Assembly: GCF_000006565.2 (NCBI RefSeq)
Contig: NC_031476.1
Span: forward strand, 6,039,400 to 6,103,399
Length of the DNA stretch: 64,000 bases
Direction: 5' to 3'
From: Toxoplasma gondii ME49
Lineage: Eukaryota; Apicomplexa; Conoidasida; Eucoccidiorida; Sarcocystidae
A program made the translations under genes and the position numbers. A model generated the notes under the pieces. That model was given only the letters and a program-made list of their open reading frames with translations. It was not told where the DNA came from and ran no database searches. Shown piece by piece: positions 1 to 12,103 of this stretch; position 1 is the stretch's first letter; every line of letters starts with the position of its first letter.

Positions 1-7
1 CAGCTCC

Positions 8-28
8 CTGCATGCGCCCCGCATGCAG
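8..28. repeat. Perfect hairpin with GCATGC core
   Basis: Two 8-nt arms (CTGCATGC and GCATGCAG) are exact reverse complements separated by GCCCC. Each arm contains GCATGC, the core of TGCATGC-type motifs bound by some apicomplexan AP2 factors. It lies in the 3' part or flank of the DHHC gene. It could be a transcribed hairpin or simply one of the many GCATGC palindromes in this genome. Function unproven. Confidence 0.5.
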
Positions 29-174
29 CACCCAGCAAATGACATCGAGTGACTAACTCACGAATCTTCAGCTGCTGTAACGCTTGTGGACCACACGTGA
101 ATGGTAACACTCTGACACCAATATCGGGCTGCTAATCAGGGACATCAAACCTGTCCAACCCGTCGCTCGCTTAC

Positions 175-3100
175 CTGCCCAGTCAGGTGAAATTGACGGC
201 GGACACGGAATTAACCAAAGCCACCACGTGGGACCGAACACTTCAGCTACATGCTGGAAGAAAGTTGTCTAAATGAGAAAATGACAGCCAAAGAACAATG
301 TGCACAGTTGCAATAACGTTCCGCGTTCAGTTGTCTAGAGTGCGAGTGATTGATCCATTCAGTTCTAAAACGGCGTGCCTTAGCACCGGGGCAAGCCTCT
401 ACGACCGCCGTTGTCGTTAATGGGAAGTGTTTTAAACTATCCCTATAGTTAAATTGTCACGTCACTCAAGAAAGCAGCTGTCTGCAGCATACCCGCGCGC
501 CATGGGTATTCTTGTAAGTCTCCACCAGGGTGGTGTTCGACTCCAGGGCCTCCCATTGCTCAGACAGGAAGTCCTGTATCATACAAAGAACACAGTGGCG
601 CCAAATTGTCAGTCACATTAGGTTTCCGAGACACGTCCCCCACATTCGCGGAATTACTGTGACTGTTCAGTATGTGCTCCTCGGTTTTTCTGTAGGCTCC
701 ACTCCGCAAGCAATCTTATGCCGGTCTCCCAGTCACCCCTCAAACTGCATCTTCCGCAGTCATCGCTTCTTCCTGCCGCCCCGAATGAGTTCAACACGCC
801 GACGTAGAAAAAACGCTTAGAGACGCTTACCAGAGACATTGCCAGGAAGAAGACGAGTACGGCGAGGCACAGTACCAAAGAGGTGACTAAGAGCCACGGG
901 GGCGCAAGACTTGCAAATTTGGCCTCAACAACCTGAACCGCACCCCCACAAACAGTTAGCCAAGCAAAACACACAACGTTTCTCTCGGGAGAGACAGTCT
1001 AACCTCATCCGTTCACGTGTCTGCTATCGTGTCTCCTGAAAATCCAGTATCCGTAAATCCACGCTACTGAGAGTAGATGCCGTCTCACCATTCCGATCGT
1101 CACACATTAGCAAATATTATCGCGGGGCTTGAAAATATTTTACCTCTTTCTCTGGGCCCGAGAGCAGGAACCACTTGAACGCCCCTATACCAAATATAAG
1201 GATGCTGATAGTGCACGCGCAGCCTGAAGAAAAGGACAAAATTGGAGGAACGGGCGGTGTATTCGCCTCACCTGGAAGCTGCATTCCACGCCTAAACATG
1301 GGTTGACAGCTCCTTCGACCTGTATCTAAACGAGGTCGTCGCTGTCGCACTCAGTGCGGAACCACATTGTCTGCAGACCTGCTGCTGCGTTGAACTCATT
1401 CCTGTCCCGAGTCCAGGTATCGCCTTACTGATGTAGATAAGAAAAAGGATAAAGTACTTCTGGTTCATCAATCCAACGCAGTTGTTTATCCACGGACAAT
1501 GATGATCCATCCGGAAAATGCACCTGAAGCAAAACACACAGCATAGAAGCGCACACGGTAAAATATCCACCACGCGTAGCATGGGAAGTCTGCGCGTTAA
1601 CGCGGAAAAACGCAGACGGCAAAGTAACACAGTACATTGAAGACAGAGCGGAAGGAGCATGACAGAAGGACGAAAGAGAGAAGCGAGGGCAAGACCGAAG
1701 AACGGGAGGTGCCAGAGGAGACCGGAGGCAGATAGCAACTGCGGGGAGATAAATTTCAGAGGCAGCTAGACGTAGAATATGTCAAATAGACGCTGAACTC
1801 AGTCCTGAATAATCAGAGGTGGCGGTTAGCAAGTTGCGCAGACAGTGGCAGAGAAAGAGTGATCCAGACACGCCTGGCAGTAAGGGACTCACTCTTTGCA
1901 AACCTTGCAGTGGTGCGCCCGTGGTGGCTTCCAGCGACCTTTACACGGGGAACACTGTCCTGGGGGGAACGGGAGATTCGGAGGTACCTGACTCTGCAGG
2001 ACAGGAATCATGATCCGTGAGAGTCAGCCAGTTCTTGCCGCTTTGTGCTTGGCAAATCACAGTACAGCACGGGGCTCTACATTTACACTTCAGTGTATTC
2101 ATACCCCTATCGTGTTTCCCCCGTAAATAGTTACCCATATACGTACTTGGATACTTACATACATACATGCTTTCGAGAGGATACACTGGGTAAGCGAACT
2201 TTAAACCGCTCACAGGTCTGTCTGCCTTGAACCCTAGGCCACACTTTGTAAGCAAAAAAGCAACGACCTGGGCACGCGGAAAGAGTTATTTCTTGTATCT
2301 AGAGCTATTTAGACTGATGTAGAATCGACCGTCTTTTTCGCTCTGTACGCATCCTTCTCGCAAAGCATCTCAGCCAACAGGACAGCAGAACGATTGGGAA
2401 ATACAACGTACTGGTGCATGTTTGGTAGAGCCAGGGTCAGTGAAGACTGCCAGCAAATGCGCCGTCAGCGCGAAGACAACCGAGAGCTCGTGCAGGATCA
2501 AAAGAAAGATACCCAGGACCGTGTAACCTGAAAAAGAAGTGAGCCGCCACCGGCAGAAGCCGCGAACAGAAGTGAATGAAGGCAAACCAATCTGAAAGCT
2601 TGCAGACACCCGCCTGATTTCGAACTAAGGAATGTAGCAGGAAGCCGCGTTTGGACAGGATAAACGTGTCGCGTATGATTGTAAGCCATCGCCGGGGCGT
2701 CCCACTATAACTGGACCTCCGTGCTACATCCAAACGGTAAGATGTTTTCTTTTGGAATTGAAGCGACAAACTCTGTTTTAAACGTCACCGCGTGACCAAC
2801 ACGCCGCCGCCCCTTTCCAACGCCTCCGCATACAACCCTGTGGAACTGCTTTGGCATTAGAAACAACTGGCCGCTCTAGATGGACTCAGCACAACACCCG
2901 CGACTTCTACGGAGGACCCATCCATGCAGCAGGCTCTAGGCGTTAAGCAGAAATCCCAAAGTCTGCCAAATTTGGTGCAGCACTTTCGCCTCCCGAGTTT
3001 TCGCACGCACCGTTGTCTCGAGGAGCCAACGGCTCACGTGAAAACTGGCGACCGAAAATTCCCCAGAGCCAGCCAGAGCGTGGACTCTCGACTGGCTCCT

Positions 3101-3215
3101 GGTGAGTGAAGAGGGGGGAAAGAATGAAACGAACGGTGACCGTGTTGGCCACCAGCGCGCACACCCACACGAGGAGGCACAAGAAGATTCCCAAGGGACT
3201 GAATATCAGCCGCAT
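175..3215 (-). CDS. DHHC-type palmitoyltransferase, nine exons seen, 3' end outside window
   Basis: S-acyltransferase that transfers palmitate to cysteines of membrane proteins, acting as a multipass protein of endomembranes or plasma membrane. Exons on the minus strand: 3215-3038, 2527-2412, 1993-1893, 1523-1429, 1319-1272, 1223-1144, 932-831, 573-493, 253-175. All junctions are GT/AG and phases agree throughout. Seen in the protein: TM1 right after the start Met, TM2 in exon 2 followed by the TDPG motif, the Cys-rich domain (C112, C115, HHC 125-127, C130), DHHC at 138-141 inside [16 protein letters not shown]3 in exon 6 of this list (1223-1144), TM4 in 932-831, a TTxE-like element (TTLVE, about 254-258) and the C-terminal [12 protein letters not shown]. 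The exon at 253-175 ends on a donor in phase 1, so the stop lies left of the window. The exon at 1319-1272 is the least certain because it adds a short basic linker before TM3. Family assignment is firm; orthology to a numbered Toxoplasma DHHC is not attempted. Confidence 0.93.
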
Positions 3216-5255
3216 GGTGGGGACATCACTTCTGCTTCCCGCCTCTAGGGTTCACCAGGCAAGCCGCAGCTCCGACGCATGTGGCAAGGGGCAGATCGTT
3301 TGTAAGCGAGACAGTACGCTGGTTCAAGGGTCATTTTCCCTGACCTGAGCGGAGCCAGAAACTGCATTCGAAGAAACGCTTAGAATTCCATTCGCGAGGA
3401 GATAACGGTGGAGGGAACGCACAGCACCTGACATGCCTGTTGGTTATATGCTGCTCAAAACGAAAACTTCGTTTTGTGCGCCTAGCAGCGGGAACAGGTC
3501 CCTTGAAGGGGTCGGCAGACACCCGGGGGTACGCTCATACTTTGAACAGAAGAATTCATTGAAAGCTTTGTAGAAGAGGTGAGCAAATCCTTAAGGTAAC
3601 AACCGGCATGAAGCACAAAACGTTCGAAATGAAGGTGCGCGGAAGACCTTGGGAACTGCGCCCAACCCCCCTTGTAGCTGGCCAGTCACACGGCCCGCCA
3701 GGCCCTCATACAAAGCCCAGCTTCCTGATGATTTGACGAGGGACAGCCTAAATGCGAACTTAATCACAGACAACCTCATAGATGGAAAACACTTGACTCT
3801 AGGCTACTTGCTACGATTCACCCTTAACCATGCACAAGTGCCGCCCGGGGAACCACGGACGGTTGACGCGGTTCACGAGAGTGCCCAGGAAAATCACGGC
3901 GGAACCCCAAAATAACTGTAGAAATCGCCCGCCGCTTTCGGTATGCCCCGCGCATCTGCTTCTGCTGTTTCCGTAAGAGGTAATCGAAACTAAGCCAGCT
4001 GGTTCCCAGAATGGCGCAAGGACCGCCTCCTGCATCGCAGCTTGTGCTCTTGGGGAAATTGGCAAGTTGCGCACGATGTCAGTGCCTACAGAAACTCTTC
4101 GTGAGCCAACAGCACGATTCTAATCTTGGGGAACAAACACAGACTCAACCATATTCGTCGACACTGGCACATGCCACAGTGCGAGGCCAACTATCGTAAA
4201 CTTGCACGTTACATCAACAGATCAAGTGTGCGGCTTTGCCGCGGCCGGTCTGTTGTTTGTCAGGCACTCCGATTTGTTTGACACATAGACATTTTGCGAA
4301 CACTCTGGACGTCTGACTTTATTTTGCTGCAATGCGTGTAGCAAGATTTGAACGTGCCTCCAGAATTAGTGGGTCAGCTGGCACGTAAAAGTGTGCCGTG
4401 GCCTTGAAACGCTGTCTCCGCGCTGTCGAAAAGCCGACAAAAACTCTTGGGGGATCGGAGCGGTAGGCCGGCGGCACAAGCCGCAATGCGGTCCTTTATG
4501 GAAAACAGTAACCGAATTCTCCGTGCACATAGTAAGTCACCTAGTTGCTTGGCTATTCTGTGGACATTCGTACTTCGTTTGGTTGTCTAGACGTGGCTCA
4601 ACCACGGTGGCACAGACGAAGGCGCACAGAAACGCTCAGCCGGAAAAGCCTTCTCAGGCAGAGAGCGTAGTGCCGGTGGTCCCGTGAAAACTACAAAGGT
4701 CATGACTCCTATGTTTCCTGCAAATGTGTGGTGTCAACATTAACGCCAGTCCTTTGTCTGACCTGAGCGAGCGCCTCGACCAACCTCTCTAAGCTCCTCT
4801 CCGCCGTGATAGTCATCGTTGTGAAAGCTTGTCTTCACCGACCTACGAAGCTTTGTGTCTCTGTTCAAGACACTATGTCCCGCTGCATGCCGTTGTTTTG
4901 GGTGTAGCAGGGGACCGTCTTCCCCAGTCGCTGTGTTTCGTGTTGCACTGAATACTGTCTGCATTCCTGCGTTACGTTTTCGTTCACAACTTGTGTCTTC
5001 CTTCACTGGCTGCACAGCAGAGCAACTTCTGGGTAGGCGACACGCAGAGAAAAGCAATCTTTGTTTATTCAGGTGTTTGTGGTTCTGCAACGAATTTCGT
5101 CCGCGATGGCTTCTTGGCGGTAACCTGTCGGCCGCAGGACCTCTCTGCTACGGAAAGAAGTGTCTTTTTTCTACGGGCGTTACTGGGAACGAGCAAGGAG
5201 GGGGAGGAGATAGAGCATCTGATGCTTTCTAAGGGCTGTGAGGGTGTTGAGAAAA
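3216..5255. promoter_or_regulatory. Divergent intergenic region between DHHC gene and TRAPPC5
   Basis: These 2 kb separate the two start codons and must hold both promoters and 5' UTRs. I saw no GAGACG motif and no convincing coding exon. The open frames at 4391-4687 and 4855-5232 lack a consistent start or conserved motif. Shared control of two trafficking genes is possible but is only an inference from layout. Confidence 0.5.
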
Positions 5256-6730
5256 ATGGAGCGTAACAAACTGGAGCGACGCAAGTCGCTCACCCATCCT
5301 TCTCTCCTTGATAGAAGCCTACAGAAATCCAAACAGGAAGTAAGACGACCACAATCTGAAAGGGGCAGACTTGGCACTGGGTGGTTGAGTGGCGCATATA
5401 CGTGTTAAAACAGTTGAAAGGCCATTTTTGAGATGTTAAAAGTGATGCGTAGTGATGCTGCTCGACAGTTAACTCCGCAAAGAACAGCTTGGTCCATCCT
5501 CCCTGGGGAAAAACAAAGATGCATGCGTACAGTACCGATGGTATGCATATCCACGAACGCTAATGGACCAAGGAGGTGAAAGTCTACCGACCTCGTTTCC
5601 TTCCTGTTCCACGGCTCGTGTTTCAGGTCAGTCTCAGCATATTTGCTTTCCTTTTCTCCGAAATTGTCCAGTACTGTCTGAGCTCCGCAAAAAAGGGCTA
5701 CCGCATGGAAGACAGGTGAGCATCTGCGGACCGCGAATCCGAGCGTCAGAGTCAAGGGACAGCTGTGGAGCAGAAATTTTGAATGTTATCCAACAACGTG
5801 AGTGCCTCTTCGCTGGCGGGTGCTGTTGTGAACCCTTGGGAGGCTCGATACTCTCGGAATCCGCTTCTCCACCATGCAACATCGTTTTCTACAACCATTT
5901 CTTTGCTTGCAGGTTGCACGAGCTTGGGCTGCGTGTCGGGTATAAGATCCTCGATCTGCTGGTTTACCGCGAGCGGCATAAGAAGAGGGAAATCAAAGTC
6001 CTCAGCATTTTGACGTTCGTGTCAACCTGCGTGTGGCGGTATCTTTTCGGCCACAGTGGAGAGCTGCTCAAGGCACAGGACAACGAACTCGAGTGTAAGT
6101 GTACCAGGCGCCAGCATGCAGGGGGCGCCATTTTACGAACTAATGCAGTCACCCCGGTGAAAGGCTCCCGTCCTGCCGTGCTCCTCATGCGTCTGTCTAC
6201 ACACTGTTCGGCTGACCAGGATTCCTCTGTGTGTGTGTGTGTGTGTGACTGCCTTGTGTGCAGATATGATAAACGACAAACAACTCCTCCTTAACAAATT
6301 TATTTCCATTCCGAGAGACATGAATCACGTCAACTGCGGCGCATTCGCCGCAGGGATAATCGAGGGTATTCTGTGTAGTGCTGAGTTCGTAAGTGCAATC
6401 ACGCATATAGGCCTAGCCGTGCCGCCCGGGAGGCGTCCCGTCGCTTCTGTTCTTTTCTGAGTGCAGGGTGTCTTGAAGCAAGATGTTTACCGGAGATTTC
6501 CCACGGTGGCATGCGGGCATTAGGATGCAGCGTTTTTCACATTCGCATAGTGGTAACGGTATGCGCTTCCTTTTTGCCTCTCGGCTTGGATGTGCATACA
6601 GCCTGCAGCGGTTTCAGCTCACACGGTGGAGGACACCCCGAATTCAAAATCGACCACCTTTCTGATAAAATTTCTCCCGGAGGTCATTGAGCGACAAAAG
6701 CGATTGGGAGGAGGCGGTGTGACTGGATGA
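5256..6730 (+). CDS. TRAPPC5: TRAPP complex subunit 5 (Trs31-like)
   Basis: Core subunit of the TRAPP tethering complex / Rab1-type exchange factor at the ER-Golgi interface, a small Bet3-family alpha-beta protein. Exons: 5256-5339, 5627-5715, 5913-6094, 6264-6388, then a last exon about 6609-6730. Phases match across the first four. Translation shows the family landmarks in order: a basic N-terminal helix ending in the exon-2 [17 protein letters not shown] segment, [17 protein letters not shown], the [19 protein letters not shown] helix, the [15 protein letters not shown] strand, [14 protein letters not shown], and a C-terminal VSAHTV...[11 protein letters not shown]. Joining exon 4 to the last exon needs one extra base of phase. 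A 22-nt microexon at 6531-6552 supplies it and gives a total of 207 aa, close to the roughly 190 aa usual for the family. The microexon is my best guess. Intron 3 carries a GT dinucleotide run near 6230-6247. Confidence 0.92.
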
Positions 6731-7752
6731 TAGTGGATGGGTGAAGCCAGATGCATGTCCAGGCTCATCCACCATGGAGAAGTGTCGGTGCCATTGCGTA
6801 TGCGCGCTGTATCTTCGTCGAGTTTTTGCGGCAGCTAGATTGCATTTGCAGCTGTACCAAATTGTGTTGCAAGCTATGTAACGCCTGAGTTCCAGGCAGG
6901 CAGTCAATTGATAGGGACTCCGTTACGGACTGTAGGAAGCGAACCAGCAGTTGCTTATGGAAGCCGTGGTGCGTCTCCGCGCCGTGAGGAAGAGATTATG
7001 TGTGCAGAGCCGGATTCTGTTAGTTCGCCAGTTGTTCGTAGTTGTATCTGTCGTGCCTTTCTTTTTCGATGGCAGTAACTTTCACGAGTGACCGTAATCT
7101 ACTACACTACTGGCACGGTGTGGCTTGCTCTGCCAGGAAGCAACAGCTGCACACAGGAACAAAATGTATACTCATGTTTCTGCGCCTAATTGAAACATAA
7201 TGTGGCTACCACAGTGGCATTTCAGCAAATAACTGAGGCATTTCAATCACTTTGAGATTTCGCTGCGGCATGCTTCGCCGTACTCGATAGTGCGAGCGGA
7301 GCCTGGTCAGTGTCCTCGTTAGCAAAGTAGAGGCCGTTCGGTTCCATAGGTGCTACTAGAGTCTAACCATCCACCAGAATGCGTTAGACCGGTGCGAAAC
7401 GTCACCGTGTTCCTGCTTTCGGGGCCAGCAATTTGTAAATATGGCTATATATATATATATATATATATATCCTAATTTCCTTTCCGTGTCCCACCGAAGC
7501 CCTTCGATGAGGCAGGTACTAGCGACAGCATTTCAAGAAACCGAAGGTCTGCCATATAAAAAAGAGTTCTTTGCCAAGAACCGACCAGCCAGCGTGTTAT
7601 ATTGGAGGACACAACTTGCGGTGCTCACTCCCGCAAGAGTCCACGCAAAACCACAACGCGCACTAAAGCCAGAATGACACTTTTGGAGCCTTGCGGGCCA
7701 TGTCCGCAGGAGCCTTTCACTCACGTTGGAGATCGCCGAATTTCGAGTAACA
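6731..7752. other. Convergent 3' flanks with TA microsatellite
   Basis: This stretch between the TRAPPC5 stop and the stop of the next minus-strand gene should contain both 3' UTRs. No coding exon is evident. The one clear element is an uninterrupted TA run at 7446-7470. Confidence 0.5.
7446..7470. repeat. (TA)n microsatellite
   Basis: Twenty-five bases of pure alternating T and A in a noncoding convergent flank. It is likely length-polymorphic between isolates. Confidence 0.9.
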
Positions 7753-9099
7753 TCACGGAAGGAACGGCGATTCCCCTGCAGGCGTCTTCCCCAGCAACGT
7801 ATGAACGATGCATATTAGCAGCATTGCAACGGTAAGTGCGATGAGCGCCGTCGACCCAACAACGATTAGGTGATTCTTATTCATTCTGTGTTGGTCATAT
7901 GCCTGAACCGTTTGGCATATGTGACGCAGAAGTCGCGAAGGCAGCGAACACGATCCTTCCGAATTCCTTAGCCGACCCTGAGCACCACTGGTTGTCTTCA
8001 TCTTGCTACCTTCTGCCGTAGGGCTGTCGGAACTGCCGCATGCGGTGCTGGACAATTTCGTCTCTCTAGCATGCTGTTTGTATGGATAGCCCCACGCTGC
8101 TCTGGAGTGATGCACCCCGCTAGCCCCGAGCAGAAACGCATCTCTCTGCGCTTGCACTTCATTTGGCGCAAGCCCCTCCTGTGGTGTCTTTACATCAAGC
8201 AGCACCTCGTTACTCTTTCCAATGATGACGGACCCCACAACACAAAATCCTGGGTCCTGGCCTCTGGTTAGAACGACGTCCGACCACGGTTCATCGTGGC
8301 CATCTGGATGAATCTGAAGGCAGACGCCTGACACGGGAAGGTCTGCATCAGGCTGGTCGCTGGCAACAACAAACGTGTGCGTGGAACACGTGTTAACGTC
8401 GCACGCCTCGACTGCTCGTGACACCGACTGAGGTGATACCACAGTTTCGAAGTCGTCAGCGTTGGCGTATCCTTCGTGAATATCTGAGTCGTCTTCTTGA
8501 CGTTCCCGAACTGTCCGGTCGAGACACTCCGATCCACGAGGCTGCTGATGCAGACCATGCAGCAGCCCTTCGGCGCATGCAGCTGCACTCAGGTTCTCGC
8601 AAGGGTCGCAGCCAGACAACAGAGGGGAAGGCGGCAGTATTCTGGCATGGTATGGTGCGTCTGTGTCCATCTCGTAGTCTTCAACTACGTCGTTGGCGCA
8701 GCCCAGAGCAGAAGGAGCATGTTGCGGCTGCTCGACGAGAACCATTCCATTATTCAACAGTGAATGAGTTCCTTGAGGCCGCATCTTCGCTACCGTGATC
8801 GAGGATGACGGGAATGCCGCGAAGGAAACGTCCAGCAGATGGTGTTGAAGCTTCAAATCCGACGCGGTTATCTCTGAAGATGCACTGTGACTTGAAACAC
8901 ACGCTGATACCCAGAACCCGTAGTCAGATGTGGAACCCTCTAAACCGACTGCTTTGTCTTCAGTTCTCGTCACTGGTTGATCGTCATCATCTGCTTTCTG
9001 AGAAGCATCGTGATATTTCTCAAAACCGCCTCTCCTGGGACTGCATGGTGACGCCGACATTGGGAGGAGCATCGCTTGGCAATCGTTACGACGGTTCAT
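7753..9099 (-). CDS. Unrecognised 448 aa protein with single C-terminal membrane segment
   Basis: Single open frame from a true ATG at 9099. It is far too long to be chance in DNA of this composition, and no comparable frame exists on the other strand. I do not recognise the family. The first 400 residues are soluble-looking, rich in Ser, Asp and His, with no signal peptide at the N-terminus. A strongly hydrophobic stretch (IVVGSTALIALTVAMLLICIV) lies at about residues 412-433, followed by only about 15 residues. That is tail-anchor topology: the protein would face the cytosol and insert post-translationally, as SNAREs and some organelle-tethering proteins do. I see no clear SNARE heptad register before the anchor. 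An upstream 5' exon cannot be excluded but is not needed. Confidence 0.72.
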   Translation of the reverse strand: MNRRNDCQAMLLPMSASPCSPRRGGFEKYHDASQKADDDDQPVTRTEDKAVGLEGSTSDYGFWVSACVSSHSASSEITASDLKLQHHLLDVSFAAFPSSSITVAKMRPQGTHSLLNNGMVLVEQPQHAPSALGCANDVVEDYEMDTDAPYHARILPPSPLLSGCDPCENLSAAACAEGLLHGLHQQPRGSECLDRTVRERQEDDSDIHEGYANADDFETVVSPQSVSRAVEACDVNTCSTHTFVVASDQPDADLPVSGVCLQIHPDGHDEPWSDVVLTRGQDPGFCVVGSVIIGKSNEVLLDVKTPQEGLAPNEVQAQRDAFLLGASGVHHSRAAWGYPYKQHARETKLSSTACGSSDSPTAEGSKMKTTSGAQGRLRNSEGSCSLPSRLLRHICQTVQAYDQHRMNKNHLIVVGSTALIALTVAMLLICIVHTLLGKTPAGESPFLP

Positions 9100-12000
9100 A
9101 TTTTGTTTTTGAACGCACTTATGGCGGTTTCTAAGCCCTAAAATACAAATGACGCTCCTGCGTAGCGACGACTACAAGGGCCGGGCGCGGCCGAACCACC
9201 TCCTTCGATCGACGGCAAGAAAGACACGCCAGCCAAATGCGGCGTTCCAACTAGGATTTCGACTCCCTCTGTTACAGACAGAGTGTATAGTCACGACGAC
9301 AACCGCTGGCCGAGAGACGGTGACAGCAGCTTTTTTCGGATCGCCAACCGTGCCCCGTGCTCGCCTTCCACGGCTCAATTCGCCTGTTGAGGTTCTCGGT
9401 AACCTTTCGGAATGCAGGTACGTCAGAATGGAGGTGGCATCCCCACTATGTTTAAAAACTAAAAGTCAAAAATCCACTCGTTCCAAAAAAGCGGGCGTGC
9501 AATGCGACCAGCATCTGGCTGCGCGTGAAGGAAGTGTTTCGCAGAGGAAGGGACCGGTTCACATCCATATGGGGACACCTATTTGTTACCCAACTCCAGC
9601 ATTTGCAATTCCTTTCCACAACAGTGAAGGTGAACTCGACCCTGATGAGGCATAGGTATAGCCCATGCCGAGAACAGAAGGTGCAGGGTATAACCGGAGA
9701 GGAACCTGCCAAGGGAGGGAACAGTGCACAATGAGGAAAATCTAAAACGACCGAGGCCAAGGGAACGGATAATGGTAGTACACACACGCGAAGAAAAACG
9801 CTGACACCTGACACTTGACAAGAATGAGTGAACCAGCACGCCAGCCCCAATGACTGTCACACGCAGAACTGTCAGGCCTGGTGCCAGTCAGGCAAAACCA
9901 CCCAAGACAATGCTGAATAGTGGCCGCAACCGGGTTGGAGCCACACACTTTACACAAGTTTTCAGAACCGGGCACACACAAAAAGTAAGGTTGTGGAAAG
10001 CGAATGAAAAGACAAAGACAAACTTTCTCACCACGGTTTTATAACAAGAAGACAACCCACTCAAAGGACCACGCGAAGTTGCTCGCTTGACAACTAGACA
10101 TTTTGCTTAACAGGCTGTGTGCTCACTGAACAACTTGCATGTGCACACAGCACGCCACATGGCACAACAGGATCGAGCGCTGCTTTGGCATGTGCTCCTG
10201 ACCTAATTGAGAAAAAACTTTCGTGGTTTCACACAGAACAACATTAAATGTCCCTGTTCAAATGCATTTGGCCGACTGTGGCAGACAAAAAACGAATAAG
10301 TAAAGAAGCCTGCAATAAATGGACCCACAGCTCAAAAATGGTCACTGCAGTTGCCTGGTCTCAGAGATGATCACTCCCAGTACGATGGTACAGATCATAC
10401 TACCATCTGAGTAGTAGTTTTCTTGACAACAATCTGGATGGATTTCGTGCTACAGATGCATTGCCTCCATCGCGGGGCCACGCAGCACAACTGGCGTAGG
10501 TGGATACTGCCACATTATCCGGTGCCATCTGTCGGTCGCGGACCTATACGAAAACGGAAATAAAAGCCATCCCCTTATTGTCGAGGAGTGCAGCATCCTA
10601 CCACGGCAGTGAGAATAGCAGTATGCTAGTGAAAATCTCGCTTACTGCTCCACAACACACGAACAGTAACACGCGTAATCGTACACACATCCTGAAGCGG
10701 ATGAAGATTTTCGCTCACGAGAAAGCAACGTCAGGGAACATGCGAGGCTGCTTTGCTGCCGCATGGCTCCATCTTTGTGCTGTACAAGGTCTCACTCATA
10801 AAAGGCGAACATCGACATCGGCTATCCAGCGCAGAACACGTGATCGACATAGCGCTTCGATTTTCTCCCTTGTAGTAGAAGCAATGTGTCCAGAGGCTCC
10901 TCACATTGAATATGTTTCGTAGTATGATCTGATCGAGTAGACCTGCTTCATCATCAACAGTGAGTGCTCCATTCTGTTAATGACGGGAGTATATGCTCAT
11001 CATCTTCCAGTTCTTGTAACAAAGGTTCCTCTTAGCGTGTGCTGTCAAATTTGTCGTGCAAGGCGGCCAAGAGCAGTGAGGAGCGTGTGGCCGTGCAGTT
11101 TGACCTTGACCTAAAGCTCACCAACGGAATCTATGGCCGCGTCAATGATTCCTTTACCAACTTGGAACTGTTATTTCTCTCTGCCTTTAGAGGCCTATGT
11201 CTCGGGCCAAACTGAGAAATGACAGTGAGATATTACGTGGTCTCGATTCAAAGGTTGTTGCAGTGAGGGAGCCCGGTCGCAGAACGCTTTGCCCTTAGTG
11301 GAGTTTCCATACTGCGCCGGTCACCGTCGCCGTTCGTTTGATAACGGCTGTTCTTCGAAACGTGCTGTGTTTTTCCAGAGAGGAAAACGATCTGCATAGT
11401 GTTCCACGCGGAATAAGAATAACAATCGCACGGAGACGGCGACTGCTCAGAAGCTTCACGGAAAACCTGCAATTACACCCAAGATAGGTGGGCTTCCTGC
11501 GACCGGAAGCATTCGAACACAACGTCTAGCCGGACGCCAGTGGTGGGCCCTAATCGAAACAGCCCGCTATTGATTGAATCTCCGTCCGATGGCTCGTGTT
11601 TTGCAGTAATGCAACTAACCACCGCGCCTTTGAGTTTTCGCGAGACATACATTCGGGTAGACTTAAAACTTGCACACGGAGACTGAGGGAGAGTCATGAT
11701 CGCATTCATCGAACAGAGATCATCATCGCCGTTCCACGATACTCTTTATCAGCAAAAAGATGAAAATAATGCACTTCCAACCACACCTACAACCATGTTT
11801 ATCGCAGCTCTGCTCTCGGATTGTTAACAGCTTTCTGTGCAATTATGTCTGCGACTGTTTCATCTGTTGCAGCGCACATGCTTCTTGCGGAGATATCGAG
11901 GAAGATACGAGCTGCGAAAGGGACATAATAATTGAAATACGCAATCAGTAACTCGGGGTTCCGCGACACCCAGCATTCGGTCAACTGGTTCGACGATGAT

Positions 12001-12103
12001 TTGAGAATTTTTGCGGCGACCGTGTCGCTTGAGAGGCCTGTTTTGAGCACAAATCATAACGAGAGGCAAATCGTATTTACTAAGCGACCGCGCAAATTCA
12101 TAC
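9100..12103. other. 3 kb intergenic region with no convincing gene
   Basis: This stretch lies upstream of the tail-anchored protein gene and downstream of the dehydrogenase stop, both on the minus strand. It should contain the promoter of the former and the 3' UTR of the latter. The longest plus-strand frames (9149-9655, 168 codons from an ATG; 10500-10922, 140 codons from a GTG) show no family motif, no hydrophobic pattern and no splice-supported extension, so I do not call them genes. Tracts from about 10081 to 10450 are AT-richer than neighbouring coding DNA. Confidence 0.5.

Noticed and set aside
9149..9655. Plus-strand frame of 168 codons from an ATG
   Set aside because: It lies in the presumed promoter/leader of the minus-strand gene, has unstructured basic composition, and shows no splice-supported continuation. 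Kept as noncoding.
10500..10922. Plus-strand frame of 140 codons
   Set aside because: GTG start, no motif, AT-rich surroundings and no neighbouring exon.
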